Positions 22,066-34,131 of a DNA stretch of 64,000 nt are shown piece after piece. Both the position numbers and the translations under genes were made by a program. The notes beneath the pieces were generated by a model. The model saw only the letters and a program-made list of their open reading frames with translations, had not been told where the DNA came from and did no database searches. Source of the stretch: Hypericum androsaemum (taxonomy: Eukaryota > Streptophyta > Magnoliopsida > Malpighiales > Hypericaceae); the NCBI GenBank assembly GCA_963995505.1, contig OZ023184.1, positions 2,356,001-2,420,000 on the forward strand. Reading direction: 5' to 3'. The stretch's first letter is position 1. Each line of letters opens with the position of its first letter.

Positions 22066-22950
22066 TGAGATGGGTAAATTACTATTGTTTTTAACCAATT
22101 GGGATAGAAACCGAAACGTCAAGTACAGTGTGTTTTAGTAGGGAGGATAACGGTAAATTCATGGCAGCTGCTACTGTAAAAAGGAAAGACCAATAAACTG
22201 TCATGTATATATATTTTTGGTTTTCCGGGTGAATGTGAAATAAAAATAAACTGTCGTTTTTTGTGCTATGGCCGGTAAATGTGGTCGTTCAATGCCCCAA
22301 TATATATATTATATTTTTAAACCTTACTTCTATAAATTGGCCGAATTATTTTAGATTAACTAATTATTAAATCCAATATAACAGTGTTTAAATCTATCAA
22401 CAAGTACCAAAAATATATATTATATTTTTTAACCTTCCACGTGTTAATTTTAGTTGTTAAAGCACTCTTGTCTTGGGGAGCTACCCTTCTATCAGCCCCA
22501 CTTAAATATATTCTTTTAAAAAGTACACGATTCCTTTACTGATTATAAAATATTTTAAATATATGTTCACTCATAAAGATAAAATTGAACATACTAAAAT
22601 ACTAAACAATCCACAATTTAATAAATTTGACCCAACTAACCAATTTTCTTAGCTTCACTCCTTTAAATTAATTTTTGAGGTATGATGAAACTAAAAATCG
22701 AAAAATTTTCTTACGAGTTTTTACAAAAAAAATAATTTTTCAAAGATAAAACTAGTGGTCGCTTGATGTTCGTAATTTGACGTGGAAGGACAATAACATT
22801 CACAAATGAACGTCTTTTTATTTCCTTATCCTTATCCACCATTTCCAATCTATTGTTTTTAAGGTAAATCCTAAGACACTGAAAGTATTAGTGCAGTCCC
22901 ATCGATCTTTTTAATTGACCTCTCTCTTCCATATATACATGTTTGAATTA
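22066..22950. other. 3' flank of DUF1685 gene, AT-rich
   Basis: Includes the 3' UTR to about 22260. No gene is seen. Confidence 0.4.
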
Positions 22951-22958
22951 CTTATTAG

Positions 22959-23264
22959 TGGGGTTGGATTGAGTACGGAATGCCCCCATTTCAAACGATT
23001 TGGAGTGAAGGACATGCGGGGACTTTTTTACAAAAATATAGAACTACAGAGACCAAAATAAAAAAGTCATGCAGGCCAATATGATATAAGGGGACATGCC
23101 AGTATCGCAAACATGAAAAATATACTGGCCAATATGACATAAAGGGGCATGCCAGTATCACATAAAGGACATGCCAGTATTACATAACTAGGCATGCCAA
23201 CGCGATCCCTTTCATTCCAAATCGTTCGAAATTATTTCCTTCACTATGTACCCAATCCAAAGCC
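22959..23264. mobile_element. MITE of a family shared with 33691-34121
   Basis: Begins TGGGGTTGGATTGAGTACGG and ends GTACCCAATCCAAAGCC. It is flanked by a perfect 8-bp duplication CTTATTAG (22951-22958 and 23265-23272). The interior holds sub-repeats around GACATGCCAGTATC (GGCATGCCAGTATCACA and variants). No coding capacity. Confidence 0.85.
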
Positions 23265-23272
23265 CTTATTAG

Positions 23273-23784
23273 CCATGACACCAATGCGCTATTAACTTGA
23301 TAGGTTCTCATTGTATAAATCGGCAAGTATCACTTAAAAATTTGCATTCACTTAATAATGTCTTAAATTTAAATCTTATTAATATAAAAGACATTTTCAT
23401 GAAGTCTATGGGTGATGGAGGATAAATAGCTTCAAGATGCTTCTGTTTTGTACTTCTATGTTTATGGAGTCTATGGGTATCTAGGTTTTGTCATGCAGTA
23501 TTAACGTGTGTGAATTTTCTTTGGTACTTTTTCTTTATTGTGGGTTTTTTTCAAGGAGAATTTTTCACGATAGGATTTTAACGAAGCCGCGACTGTAACT
23601 TTGTAGTGAATATACGAGTGTTAGAACATCTGAGGTCTTTTCTTTATCTCTGGGTAGTGTAGAAAGATCGCTATGTAGGCTGCTATCTGATGCAGGGGAG
23701 CACGTGGATATGCAATCGTAAATCTGTTGATTCTGAGAGTACCCAAAAAATACTATAAAAATCTCGATCTGTTGATTCAACCAA
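23273..23784. other. Intergenic DNA, nothing recognised
   Basis: AT-rich with no coding region recognised. Confidence 0.35.
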
Positions 23785-25475
23785 CTAAAACAAATAGCAT
23801 ATACATCTATAAAAAAACTAAAAGAAATCTATTACATAGAATTCTACTGTGAATTAAATTTCTAATGATAATCTAAAACTATATAGATAATTAATAATAA
23901 AACTATAGCTAATTAATAAATTATCTTCATTCTTATCTCTATCATTCTCCCCTCATTCTCCCCTGATTGGAGAAATTCGCCCTCGAATTTGGTATGCTCG
24001 ACCAGTTTGAGATCTCTGTATTCTTGAACACCTTCGAGCGAGCGGTGATACTTGATATCTGCCACCCCAATAGAACAAATACTTGAAAATCAAGTAACCA
24101 CAAAGATTCTCACGAAAGACCATGAATTCACTTATCTGGGCGAATCTTTCAGCATCTTTGAGGTCATTCCACATATCCAGCAATAGAGAACTCTCAATAC
24201 ATGTGAACTTATCAACTCTGAGAAAGTCAAAATGCTCGACACACTCAACCTCATAATCCTGGCTCATGGGTTCAATCTTAGCATTAATAACTCCAGTATC
24301 AATAGAAATGGCATATTGCCTCATAATCCTGGGTCAGCAGCATCAATAACACATGACTTATCAAACAACTCGCTCAAAGAATATAATGATAGATTCATCA
24401 ATGTATTCTCCATCAAGGCAATCTTCAACAAACTCACATTCATCAATCTCGCCCTCTTCTCCAAGGTAGGAGTCATAAATTAGTTCACCAAACTCTTCCC
24501 AGACTAAAGCTTCTTCAACTTCTTCTGGTGGTACAGTTCGTTGCTTCCTCGAGAACTCAACCTACTCCTGCTTCAAATCATCCAAATTAGCTTGAGTCTC
24601 ATACAACTTCTCGACCATTTGACGATCATATTATTCCCAAAAGTGATGGTACTTATCATCAACAGCATTCCAAACTTCGAAAGCATGCCAGGAAAATAAC
24701 TCATAAATTAACTTCTTTTTCATTTTAGGCCATCAAGAGATTTTCTACTTGCCACATTGTTTACGTCGAAGATTTAAATCAGACCACAAATACATAAGAT
24801 CATTTTGCAATTATCGTTTGATAAATTTGACTTTATCTAGCTCCGCAAACTTGTGAACATCAAATAATATCTCCACATTGATAAGCTACTTAATGATATC
24901 TCTTGTTGAAATTTCCCAATCAAGATCAAAAATATTGCGCAGAGTAGGAGTATGCATCATAGTATTAAGTATCTTCAATTAAGCCCAAAAGTGACATATA
25001 GTGTAACGTCCCGTGATCTGATCGACTATCTCCACAGACCAACACTGGTATTTTCTAGCGTATTTTGTCCTCACTCACACGCATCCCAGAAACTTCCCAG
25101 GAGGTCATCCATCCTGATCTTACTCCTGGCCAAACGTGTTTAACCTTGGAGTTCTCTCAAGATGTGTGCCAGAAAAGAATGTGCACCTTGTTGATATGGA
25201 TAGTCAAATCAAATAACGTAAGCGTTTCAGATAGTACATATCATTTATAGGGTATCACATATAATTAGGAAAAACCCTAAATTTTCATTAATCAAATTTA
25301 ACTAACTAAAATAATAGCATATATGTCATACTTATAAAAAACTAAAAAAAACCTATTACATAGAATTCTACTTTGAATCAAATTCATAATAATAATCTTA
25401 AACTAAATAGATAATTAATAATAAAACTATAGCTAATTAATAAACTATCTTCATCCTTATCTCTATCCCTATCTT
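23785..25475 (-). mobile_element. Decayed retroelement-like unit between direct repeats
   Basis: A ~170-bp sequence occurs in direct orientation at 23785-23955 and again at 25300-25470. Shared runs include CTATTACATAGAATTCTACT and ATAATAAAACTATAGCTAAT. Between them the minus strand holds broken reading frames (e.g. KFEGEFLQSGENEG near 23960 and DYEVECVEHFDFLRVDKFTC near 24200) with stops and shifts. The arrangement looks like a decayed retroelement, but the repeats could also be a simple duplication. A Cassandra-type LTR lies inside at 25002-25259. Confidence 0.5.
25002..25259 (-). mobile_element. Cassandra-type LTR containing a 5S rRNA-like sequence
   Basis: Starts TGTAACGTCCCG and ends GGTATCACA, with near-matching 5-bp flanks (TATAG and TATAA). 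Inside, at about 25080-25175, is a minus-strand 5S rRNA-like sequence. ACTTCCCAGGAGGTCATCC is the complement of the conserved 5S C-box region with a single change, and CTCCTGGCCAAACGTG resembles the A-box part. Cassandra TRIM elements are defined by such 5S-bearing LTRs. Only one LTR is seen, so this is a solo or truncated copy. It is not a real 5S gene. Confidence 0.82.
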
Positions 25476-25569
25476 AGTAGTCATAGAGCGGTGTATTTGG
25501 TGAACTGTGTCTTTGATGTACTATTTTTTATTTTGGTCAATAAAAGTCTACTTTTACAACAACAACAAA

Positions 25570-26435
25570 ATTTAGAAGCCCCTGAGGTTTGATATATTGT
25601 ACTGGGAGGTCTAATTTTTAGTTAATTAGTCCCATGAATTTTGAGATATTGAACTTGTTAGTCCCTAGCATCAATTTCTATCTCAAATAAAACCTAAGAG
25701 TACCAAAATACCCCTCCAACACTTTAAAACTTCAAAATTACCATAAACATACTTACTTCACCTCCACGGTAAAAAAATATCGCATTTTAACTCATTGCTT
25801 TCTTTTTTATAATGGATTGATTGCTCGTAGAATTATCCTCAAAACTAGAAAAAAAATGTCTTGTTTTTTTAGAAGCATATTGTTATCGATGGTCAATGGC
25901 ATGGCAATGTTGATTAGTACGTAACGTATCTGGTGATATACAACTGCATTGCTGAGTTGAATCAACAACTCCAATACTGGTACAGTGAGGATTACTTCAA
26001 AGAAGACGTAGAACCCGTCGAACTAGCGAATCAAAGATTATCTGATAGATATCGATGAACTGCTTCCATATCGCAACAACCAAAACGCTTCTTTGTGCAA
26101 AGGCTTTTACAAGCATCAACCTTCAGAAGCGAGGTTAAAAATAAATGAAGATTGATTCTCATATTCTTTGGCAACATACAAGTTGAACTTGCAATTTTCA
26201 TCGACAAGGTTTCAGAATCAAAGATTGGGGTAGACTTATGATTTTGTGTTGTTGGAGTGTGTGGAGTGAAGATTAATATGTTTATGGTGATTTTGGATTT
26301 CAAAATTGAGGGTTATTTTGGTAATCACATGTGTCATTTGAGATGGATATTAATCCTAGGGACTAATGAGTTCGATTTCTTAAAACTCAGGGACTAGTTA
26401 ACTAAAAGCTAGACCTAGAACCTTTAAATTTTTAC
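25570..26435. mobile_element. Element with long terminal inverted repeats (~150 bp)
   Basis: The left end (AGGTCTAATTTTTAGTTAATTAGTCCC.. region, 25605-25690) is repeated inverted at 26330-26420 (GGGACTAGTTAACTAAAAGC). The inverted arms extend to CCATAAACAT at about 25742 and its complement near 26275. There is no transposase. The exact target duplication is unclear. Confidence 0.75.
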
Positions 26436-26448
26436 CATATATATATAT

Positions 26449-26513
26449 ATATCAAAAAAATTTGGTGAAATATCTGATATATATATCAGATATTTCACCA
26501 AAAAATTTGATAA
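26449..26513. repeat. Perfect 42-bp palindrome in a longer hairpin
   Basis: 26461-26502 is a perfect palindrome centred on ATATATAT, with arms TTTGGTGAAATATCTGATAT. With a few mismatches it extends to TATCAAA at 26449 and TTTGATA at 26513. It could form a cruciform or, in RNA, a hairpin. It lies just outside the right end of the inverted-repeat element. Confidence 0.95.
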
Positions 26514-26896
26514 ATAAACGAATATTATCATCACTATTTTATTGATTGAAACAGATAATTCCACTGTTAAGTATCTAAATTAATTGTACGACGATGTCTA
26601 GAGTACGAATTTTTTGGAACGTATCATTGTTATATATAATTTCTTGGTGAACTTTGCTACATTTTAAAGGTACATTACATGTGAAGATATTTTGTGGTAT
26701 AAAAAATTAATTGATACACTGACATCATAGACAATTCAGCACTTTTTGTATAATATCATGTTAAAATTTTTATATGTACTTCTAAATTTTAAATTAATAA
26801 GTAAATGATTTTTTTACATTTAGTAAAACCACGCTTATGACTTCCAACGTGGATTGTTCAACAATCTTTCGGTGGTTTCTGATCTATTTTTCTAAA

Positions 26897-27806
26897 GGGA
26901 AAAATTCTAGTAAGTACCTTGTAGTTTCAGACTTTTAGAATTAAGGCCATGTAGATTCAAATTGAGAATTTAGTATCCTGTGGTTTGCACATTTTTTCCC
27001 GGGCAGATCCATGGTAGCTGTCCAGACTATTTGGATTGCCGTGTCATAGACTCTGTCCTCGTGGCAAGCCACCTATATCCGATCCATCCTCGTGGATGAT
27101 TTTATAGAAAATATCAAATAATCCCTTGTTTTAATATTCCCCCCCCCCCCCCCAATTCAAAATCCATTTCTCATGAAACCCACGAAAAAGCAAAAAAAAC
27201 CCACTAATAAAACCATCTCAGCTTTCCGTTCTACCTCTTTTAGCTCATAAAATAGGAAATTGGAAAACAAGAATTAACACCGAAAATTACTAGAAAAAAA
27301 TAAAGGGAAAAGAGCAGAAGAGAGGGGTTTACCTTTTATCAATCTAAGTGAAGGTAGGAAATGAGAAAGACAAGTTGAGTTTTGGCTTCTGTGTTGATTA
27401 AGATTCGGCGTCTTTTAAACCCTAAAACGTTGCACCGACTGGACCGAGTCAGATTTAAGTAGAGAGGAGGAGAGAGAGAGAGAGAGAGGAGACGAGGATG
27501 GAAGAAAGAGAGGAGGAGGGGAGAAGTGTAATTAAGTAATAATTAAAGTAGAGTTTTTTTGAAAAATATTAAAAATAAGGGATTGGTTTGATATTTTTTA
27601 TAAAATCATCTACGAGGATGGATCGGGTATAGGTGGCGTGCCACGAGGATAGAGTCTATGACATGGCAATCCAAATAGTCTGGGCAGTTATCCTGAACCT
27701 GCCCGGAAAAAAAGTATAAACCACAAGGTACTAAATTCTCAATTTGAAACCACATGGCCTTAATTCTGAAAGTCTAAAACTATAGGGTACTTACTGGACT
27801 TTTCCC
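26897..27806. mobile_element. MULE-like element with ~230-bp inverted ends (910 bp)
   Basis: Starts GGGAAAAATTCTAGTAAGTA and ends TACTTACTGGACTTTTCCC. It is flanked by a perfect 9-bp duplication TTTTCTAAA (26888-26896 and 27807-27815), as made by Mutator-type transposases. The long arms include CGTGGCAAGCCACC on one side and GGTGGCGTGCCACG on the other. The middle has a poly-C run at about 27139-27153 and a GAGA run near 27470-27490. No transposase is present. Confidence 0.92.
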
Positions 27807-27815
27807 TTTTCTAAA

Positions 27816-30770
27816 AGTCAAAGTGGGCCGACGGACATGGCTGTTTCTGTCCCAGTGCCGTTTGCTGTATTAATAGAGACGAACGACCCAAGGATTAATG
27901 GGCCTGCTAGGCTATTAACTACTTAAACAGCACACGTTTACAAATAATTGTATTGAAACTATCAGGTATCCTGATATTTATTAAAAAATTAATATAGATT
28001 TAAGGGGATCGGATCATAAAAAGTGGGAAAAAAGTTCAATGAAGTTTTAACACAAAAGCCATGTTGGTATGCTCCACTTGTTTTACTCTATATGCAGCCA
28101 CGTTGGTCCAAAATCTTTGGAGTAATTTTAAAGAAGCTTCAAGTTACATAAATATTTAGTATAATCATTTTTATGAAAATTCAATAGACTCAGACCTTCG
28201 TTTCATTTTCTAATTTGGGTATTAATTGGCAATTTATCCATTGCCACGTCATCATCGACTAATTTGGGTCACTACCATGTGGCACTCATGTAAACGTCAA
28301 AACGACGCCGTTTGCCCAAAAAATCTCGGACTGGATCCGGGTCCTCTAAGTGATAAAATTTTATATAATTTAGACCGGTTTGATGAGTTTAAAACTACAA
28401 GGTACCCAAGATATAATCAATGATACCACAAAGTACTAAATTATAGTTTTTCCTAAATTAAATCTATACGTCCTAAATAAGTGCCTCCTTCAATATTTTT
28501 TAATATTAAATAACCTTTCAACCTATTTTGAGAATATGTATAATTTTTTGCCTATTTATAAAAAATATGTATTTTTTTCCCATTTCAGAAAAAAATTTCC
28601 CTCAACGTGTCTATTACATTTAATGCGCTTATTTAGCTTCATATGAATTTGTTCAGGTTTAGGGTTTCTGTAATTATAAATATGATTGTAATTTCCAAAA
28701 AAATATGATTGTAATTACCTTAATCCTTCAAAACGTTCAGAAAAATAGATGATAGCTAGATTATGTCCAATTTACTATTTACACATTTGATTATAGTATA
28801 TATATATATTACATAAAATATCTAACATTTATCTAACATAGAATCTCATCCAAGGCCAATATTATCTAACATTTAAACAATCTATTACATAAAATATCCA
28901 ACCAAATTTTCTTAGCTTAGAAGACACATTTCCAACGCCACAGAGGCTGTAGTGCCACCCAACCTAACTGTGGGCTCTCGACTCAGGGCCCACTCCGCCA
29001 TTACCCACATGCTAAACTTCAGTCCACAAAGCAATCATACGCAAGCAACAAAACACCCCCCCACTCTTGCGTAGTCGGAAAAAAATTAATTATTTTAACT
29101 TTTAACATTTTTTGTAAAACTGGTTTATATTTGTAATTTTCTCAAATATTTAAACCGGAGATTCTAAATTAGGTTTTTTGCCCTACCAAAGTAAACAACT
29201 CTACTCATATTGATATGATGTATGGTTGTTATGCGAAAAAAATATACGAGAACATCGAAAATGATAAATTATAGCTCCACATAAACTTAAACTAATTGTC
29301 TAATGTGACAACTATTCATATACATCCTCTACCTTCTCTGTCTTGAACTTGAAGTTCTCTGCCCTTTTTTGACTTCTCTTTTAGACATCGAACCATTCAA
29401 GACTCTTCGTTCTTTTCCGGCTCCACCATGAGAAATATCAACTGTGTTGGTTTCCAACTGCCGAGATTTCTAATTCAATTTTGACACTTTTTTAAGTCAA
29501 ATTTAGAGATGACACAGATACATAATTGTAGATCTATGTTTAATCTTTCTGTATTTTTTAGAATCACATCAATGCAATACTCGAGTAAAAAATTACCGTT
29601 ATTTTAACCGAGAAATGGTCGACACAAATCCGCAAATTAGAATACTTGAGTAGCTGTACTAATCGAGATATCAATTTCTAAAGCTGAAATCACTTCCACG
29701 AATGATATTAGCCATCCTTCGTGATGCAGTTGGAAGGTCCCGTTATTGCCTTGTTGCTAATGATTTTTCATGTCTGCCTTGAAACTTGATAGGACGTTTG
29801 AGTTCACGGACATCACATAGACGTCCCTTTCATCCCCCAAAATGAGAGTCAACTTCACTTGATGAGAATTACGACAAAACTCTAATCATAGTTTCTTGTT
29901 TTACAAATACGATATTTGTAATCCATCGATTGAGGACTTACGTCCTTCCATTATCACCCTACATGTCAGTTGGTTGGACGCAACATGATTAACATAAATA
30001 GGTAGTTAACAATTATATTTTTTATACCACCTCTTATGACTTGTCCGCTATTGAACTTATTAATTCAAATTTAAATTTGGTAAAAATTTTAAAATGTGAC
30101 AACATTTTATTAACAAATATTTAATACCGATAGGCTTCCACGGTTTATAAAATGCCAGAAGTTTAACGCTAACAATTCGACAGTAGAGTTACAGTTCTAG
30201 TTACTATTAATAAAATGATAGAATTTTTAACCGTAATTGTCATGTTAGAAACCGTCGGTTCGACGCTTCAAACGGAACCGTGCCCACCCTTTACTTGTCC
30301 TTATAAAACATGGTTGTATATTATTGTGAGTTTTAAGCCAAAATATTATACTATACCTGGAATCACTAAGATAAAAGCCGACCGAATTTGTAGTTAATAT
30401 TCGAGAGGTTTTTATTTGGGTGCCCTCTTTGATGTATTGTTCATTATTGGTAAAATTCACTTATATAAAAAAATAATTGGGATTATGAGTTGATATACAT
30501 TTTTTTAAGACTGATCTATGGTATTAATGAGACAATGATGAGTACACTTTTATGTTAAAGTCATGAATACACACTACAAACATAATTAATAATTCTTTCG
30601 GTCGCCTAAACGGTTCAATTGTATTACTCCAGATCCATTAGTTTTGGACGCTTTTTTCCCAATGTACACTTCTTATATTTTGGTACATGTAACAGTTGTA
30701 GAGAATTAACCCAAGATAGAGAACCCTCAAAACGAACCGTTTCTTTTTGTTTTTTTCCCAAATAAAATCC
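27816..30770. other. Long AT-rich gene-free stretch
   Basis: No coding region was recognised on either strand. 28220-28450 has the look of a decayed transposon end (ACTACAAGGTACCCAAG near 28395), but no partner end was found. Confidence 0.4.
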
Positions 30771-30778
30771 CTTTTCAC

Positions 30779-31210
30779 CATAGTTTCAAAATACGAATTT
30801 TGGTATGACCCAGATTTTGGTCCGTGCTCTGGGTCGTTCGGTCCGACGGATCAGACCATAATTTTTTTGTAATTTATTTTACCATTATTCCATAATATAT
30901 AGACCAAAATATTCGAAATATAAAATTTTAAATTCACATTTTATAAATATCAACTAATTTATAACATATAAAGTCTACTTTTCTTTGTTGATTTGGAAAA
31001 ATCAAGCATATGATACGACTTTTTTATTTTAATTTTTGCTGATTTGGATAAAATTTGGTCAGACCGAATAATTCGAGTAAAAAACCAGTACAAACTGTTC
31101 GGTCTGACTAGATTTTGAATAGTTCGATCGGAGACTGTATAATCTATAAAAAAATAGACCGCTTTCTAGGGCGATTCGCAGTCCGATCAGACTACGTTTA
31201 AAAAACAATG
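30779..31210. mobile_element. 'GGTCGGACC' family element, hAT-like (432 bp)
   Basis: Terminal repeats CATAGTTTCAAAATACG and CGTTTAAAAAACAATG are inverted matches. The flanks CTTTTCAC (30771-30778 and 31211-31218) form an 8-bp duplication. Inside, GTTCGGTCCGAC near 30835 and its decayed complement near 31170 mark the family, also seen at 2673, 12720, 59324 and 61987. Confidence 0.8.
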
Positions 31211-31218
31211 CTTTTCAC

Positions 31219-32286
31219 CACTTATCTTCGATAAATAAAAACAGACCTATAGATTAGAACACTGTTCACAATCCCAGGTCAGAAACAGCACTTTGCTTGC
31301 CCCGAGTCTAGTCCGCTTTATTGAGAAGCAATGCCATGTGATCCATTGGGAAATATTGGACGCTCAAGTGGACTTACTAAAATAAAGAGCCTTATTTTCG
31401 CGGAACTTCCATGAAAACAATGCAATCCAGTTAGGGAATTTTCTGACAGATGAGTAAATAAAATAAAGTTGGTTAAAATTCACGTTCTTTTCTGTTTTGA
31501 CACACTATACTACTATCTTGTATTTCTAAATTTCTTTACAGTATTTCATAGATTAAGAAACGCTCGTTAACCTACTATCTTGCATACTTTTAATTTTTAA
31601 TCTTGACAATGTCAGTTTTCTTCCGGTCTAGATTTGAATGTGAATGTGATTACATTTTTTTATTTTCTCTCAAATTAGTAAAATAATATACCATACGGAT
31701 AAAATTAATGATATAACAGATAATACATTAAATAACTCAATAACTTGATGACACCATAAAATTATTGACGTGACACATTAAAAAACTCAATAACTTGGGT
31801 TAAGCACATGTAGTTAGTTATAAGTTTAGATACAATATAGTAGAAATATGAATTCAATTTCCAAACAACTAACCAACACAAAATCTTTAGGTAGAGACTA
31901 ACTTGGTTACATATCTTGTGTAATTAAGTTGGTACATGGATTTTTCTTTTGGTGGAGCACCGTAAAGTATACCTTTTTGTGTAATTATCTTTTGGTGGAG
32001 GAATAAAATATAGCTACTTATCAGAAAAAAACAACTAACCAACACATGGCTGGCTTCCTTTTATGTTTGAGAGTCAAAATTGGCGGTGGATTTGGATATT
32101 GTGTTCAATTTCGAGAGAAAAAACACGGAGCTCAATTTCAGCCCTAAAACAAGAGAAAATGGAGAATTTAAGTACATGTCTGGTTGTACTATGAATGTCG
32201 GCTGAGAGTGATGGCTAGTGTTGTACTGATTCTAATTACTAGATGTTTATGCTGTTTAAAACTTATTGACCGGCAAAAATATGTAT
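31219..32286. other. AT-rich intergenic DNA, nothing recognised
   Basis: No gene or clear repeat boundary is seen. Confidence 0.4.
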
Positions 32287-32288
32287 TA

Positions 32289-32883
32289 CACTAAAATCTC
32301 TCTAAAGTGATAAACTCTTTAAATTGATAAAAAGTCTCAGTCCCGAGATCAGTGTTAAAATATGATAACCCCTCTATCGTAATAACTGATACTTTTTATA
32401 AAAAAAATTAGTGTACAATTTTGGTCCCAATTTTCGTATAAAATAATATTTTTGAATAAATACATATATTTTTACGTACTTTGCAAATTTGTAAATTATT
32501 TTAAGATGTTAATTTATGCTAGATTTTCTTGTTTGATAACTTTTACGTCATCATTCATCTTTTGAATTATTTTCAAATGGTTCTTTTGATCGCCGTTTTG
32601 TTTATTAAAAAAATTTCAATCGAGTGTAGCATTTGAATAACACTATAAGCCGAGATTTAAGGTATCTCGTGACTTTTATTTGTACTTTTATTTGATTGAT
32701 TCAAAATTATATCAACAATATCTTGTTCGCTCGGAGTGTAACAGATAGACATGTCTTGGTCAAGTGAGAATTACACAATAATTTTTTTGTAGTAAAAAAA
32801 TATAAACCCCTCTTATATGATAACCTTTCTAAAGTGATAATTTTCTCTGGTCCCAACAATATCACTTTAGAGAAGTTTTATTG
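32289..32883. mobile_element. Emigrant/pogo-like MITE (595 bp)
   Basis: Inverted ends CACTAAAATCTCTCTAAAGT and CACTTTAGAGAAGTTTTATTG lie between TA dinucleotides (32287-32288 and 32884-32885), the Tc1/mariner-type target. The end sequence with its following GTCCC(A/G)A motif fits the Emigrant/pogo-like family of plants. No transposase. Confidence 0.8.
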
Positions 32884-32885
32884 TA

Positions 32886-33682
32886 TAGTTCTTCAAAAAT
32901 ATTTATATGGCGTATAAGGGGATCTCTTTAAATAATATTATAATATATTTCTACGGACCATAATAAAAGTAAAAATAATACAATATTTATAAGCAGAAAA
33001 AATTATTACGTTAATAAATTTTCAAAATTGAATTGATTTATAACTATTAAAATTGTTACATAATTTTATTAATAATTACAATAAATTTACTTCAAAAAAC
33101 CAGAGAAGACAAATCAAGCCAAGTGTCGATTTTGCGCTTCCTTTATTTGCAAACAAATTTATTTTAAGCGTAACAATATGAAAAACTTTGCAGTAAAGTT
33201 AACAGTTATAAACCAATTAAATAAGCCTATTATTATGTCAGCATTGCACTATGGTTACTAACTTTCATTATAAAAAAGTGATAGTAATTATCTTTGAATA
33301 GTATTTTGGACATTTTTCAAGTACTTATGAGAAAAAAATACGATTCGGAACATTTCTAATTATGAGTTGTTCACTTTCTAATTATCTATCAAGGATCTGA
33401 TTAGAAGTCCTTGTCAAACAAAACGAAAATACTAATTGGGGATCAACAACTACTAATAAAAGTGTAAAAGTTTACCTTTTAAAAATTTTACCTTTTAAAA
33501 ATTTACCTTTCTTTCTTTAAAATATAGATCATTCATCTTAAAGCAATTATTTTTATCTCCGAGGATGCTAAAGAAACAAGGCTGAAAAGGAAAAAACTAT
33601 TGTAATTATGTATCCGAGCTTTTGCGGGATCTTAATTATTAATTATCCGGACCTTGAAGTATAGATTTGTAGTGCAATTGGC
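32886..33682. other. AT-rich intergenic DNA, nothing recognised
   Basis: Contains a local repeat TTTACCTTTTAAAAATTT near 33472-33510. No gene is seen. Confidence 0.4.
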
Positions 33683-33690
33683 CACTTGGG

Positions 33691-34121
33691 TGGGGAGTGG
33701 ATTGAGCACGGAATGAAGGAATCGATTCCGGACGGTTTGGAGTGAAGGGGGACCGCAGTGGCAAGCGTAGTTATGTGATAATGGCAAGCGCAGTTATGTG
33801 ATAATGGCAAGCGCAGTTACGTGATAATGACATGTGTATTTGTGACAGTGGCAAGTCCCCGTTGATCATAATGGCGCGCATGGTTTTTTTCATTTTGATC
33901 CCCCATATTTTAGCATTTTTACAAAAAGGTCACACTGGCATACGCAGTTATGTGATACTGGCATGCACAGTTATGTGATAATGGCATTTGTATCCGGCCT
34001 GCGTTTGTGCGTGGCTTTTTTCATTTTGGTCCCCATATTTTAGCGCATTTGCAAAAAAGTCCCCGCGTGTCTCCATTCCGAACGGTTCGGAATCTGAGCA
34101 TTCCGTGCCCAATCCATACCC
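33691..34121. mobile_element. MITE of the same family as 22959-23264 (431 bp)
   Basis: Begins TGGGGAGTGGATTGAGCACGG and ends GTGCCCAATCCATACCC. It is flanked by CACTTGGG (33683-33690 and 34122-34129). The next two bases also match, giving CACTTGGGTG on both sides. Sub-repeats GTGATAATGGCAAGCGCAG recur several times inside, parallel to the different sub-repeats in the other family member. Confidence 0.85.
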
Positions 34122-34131
34122 CACTTGGGTG

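Noticed and set aside
25078..25180. A true 5S rRNA gene
   Set aside because: Only parts of the sequence match, many conserved positions differ, and it is a single copy inside a TG..CA bounded LTR.
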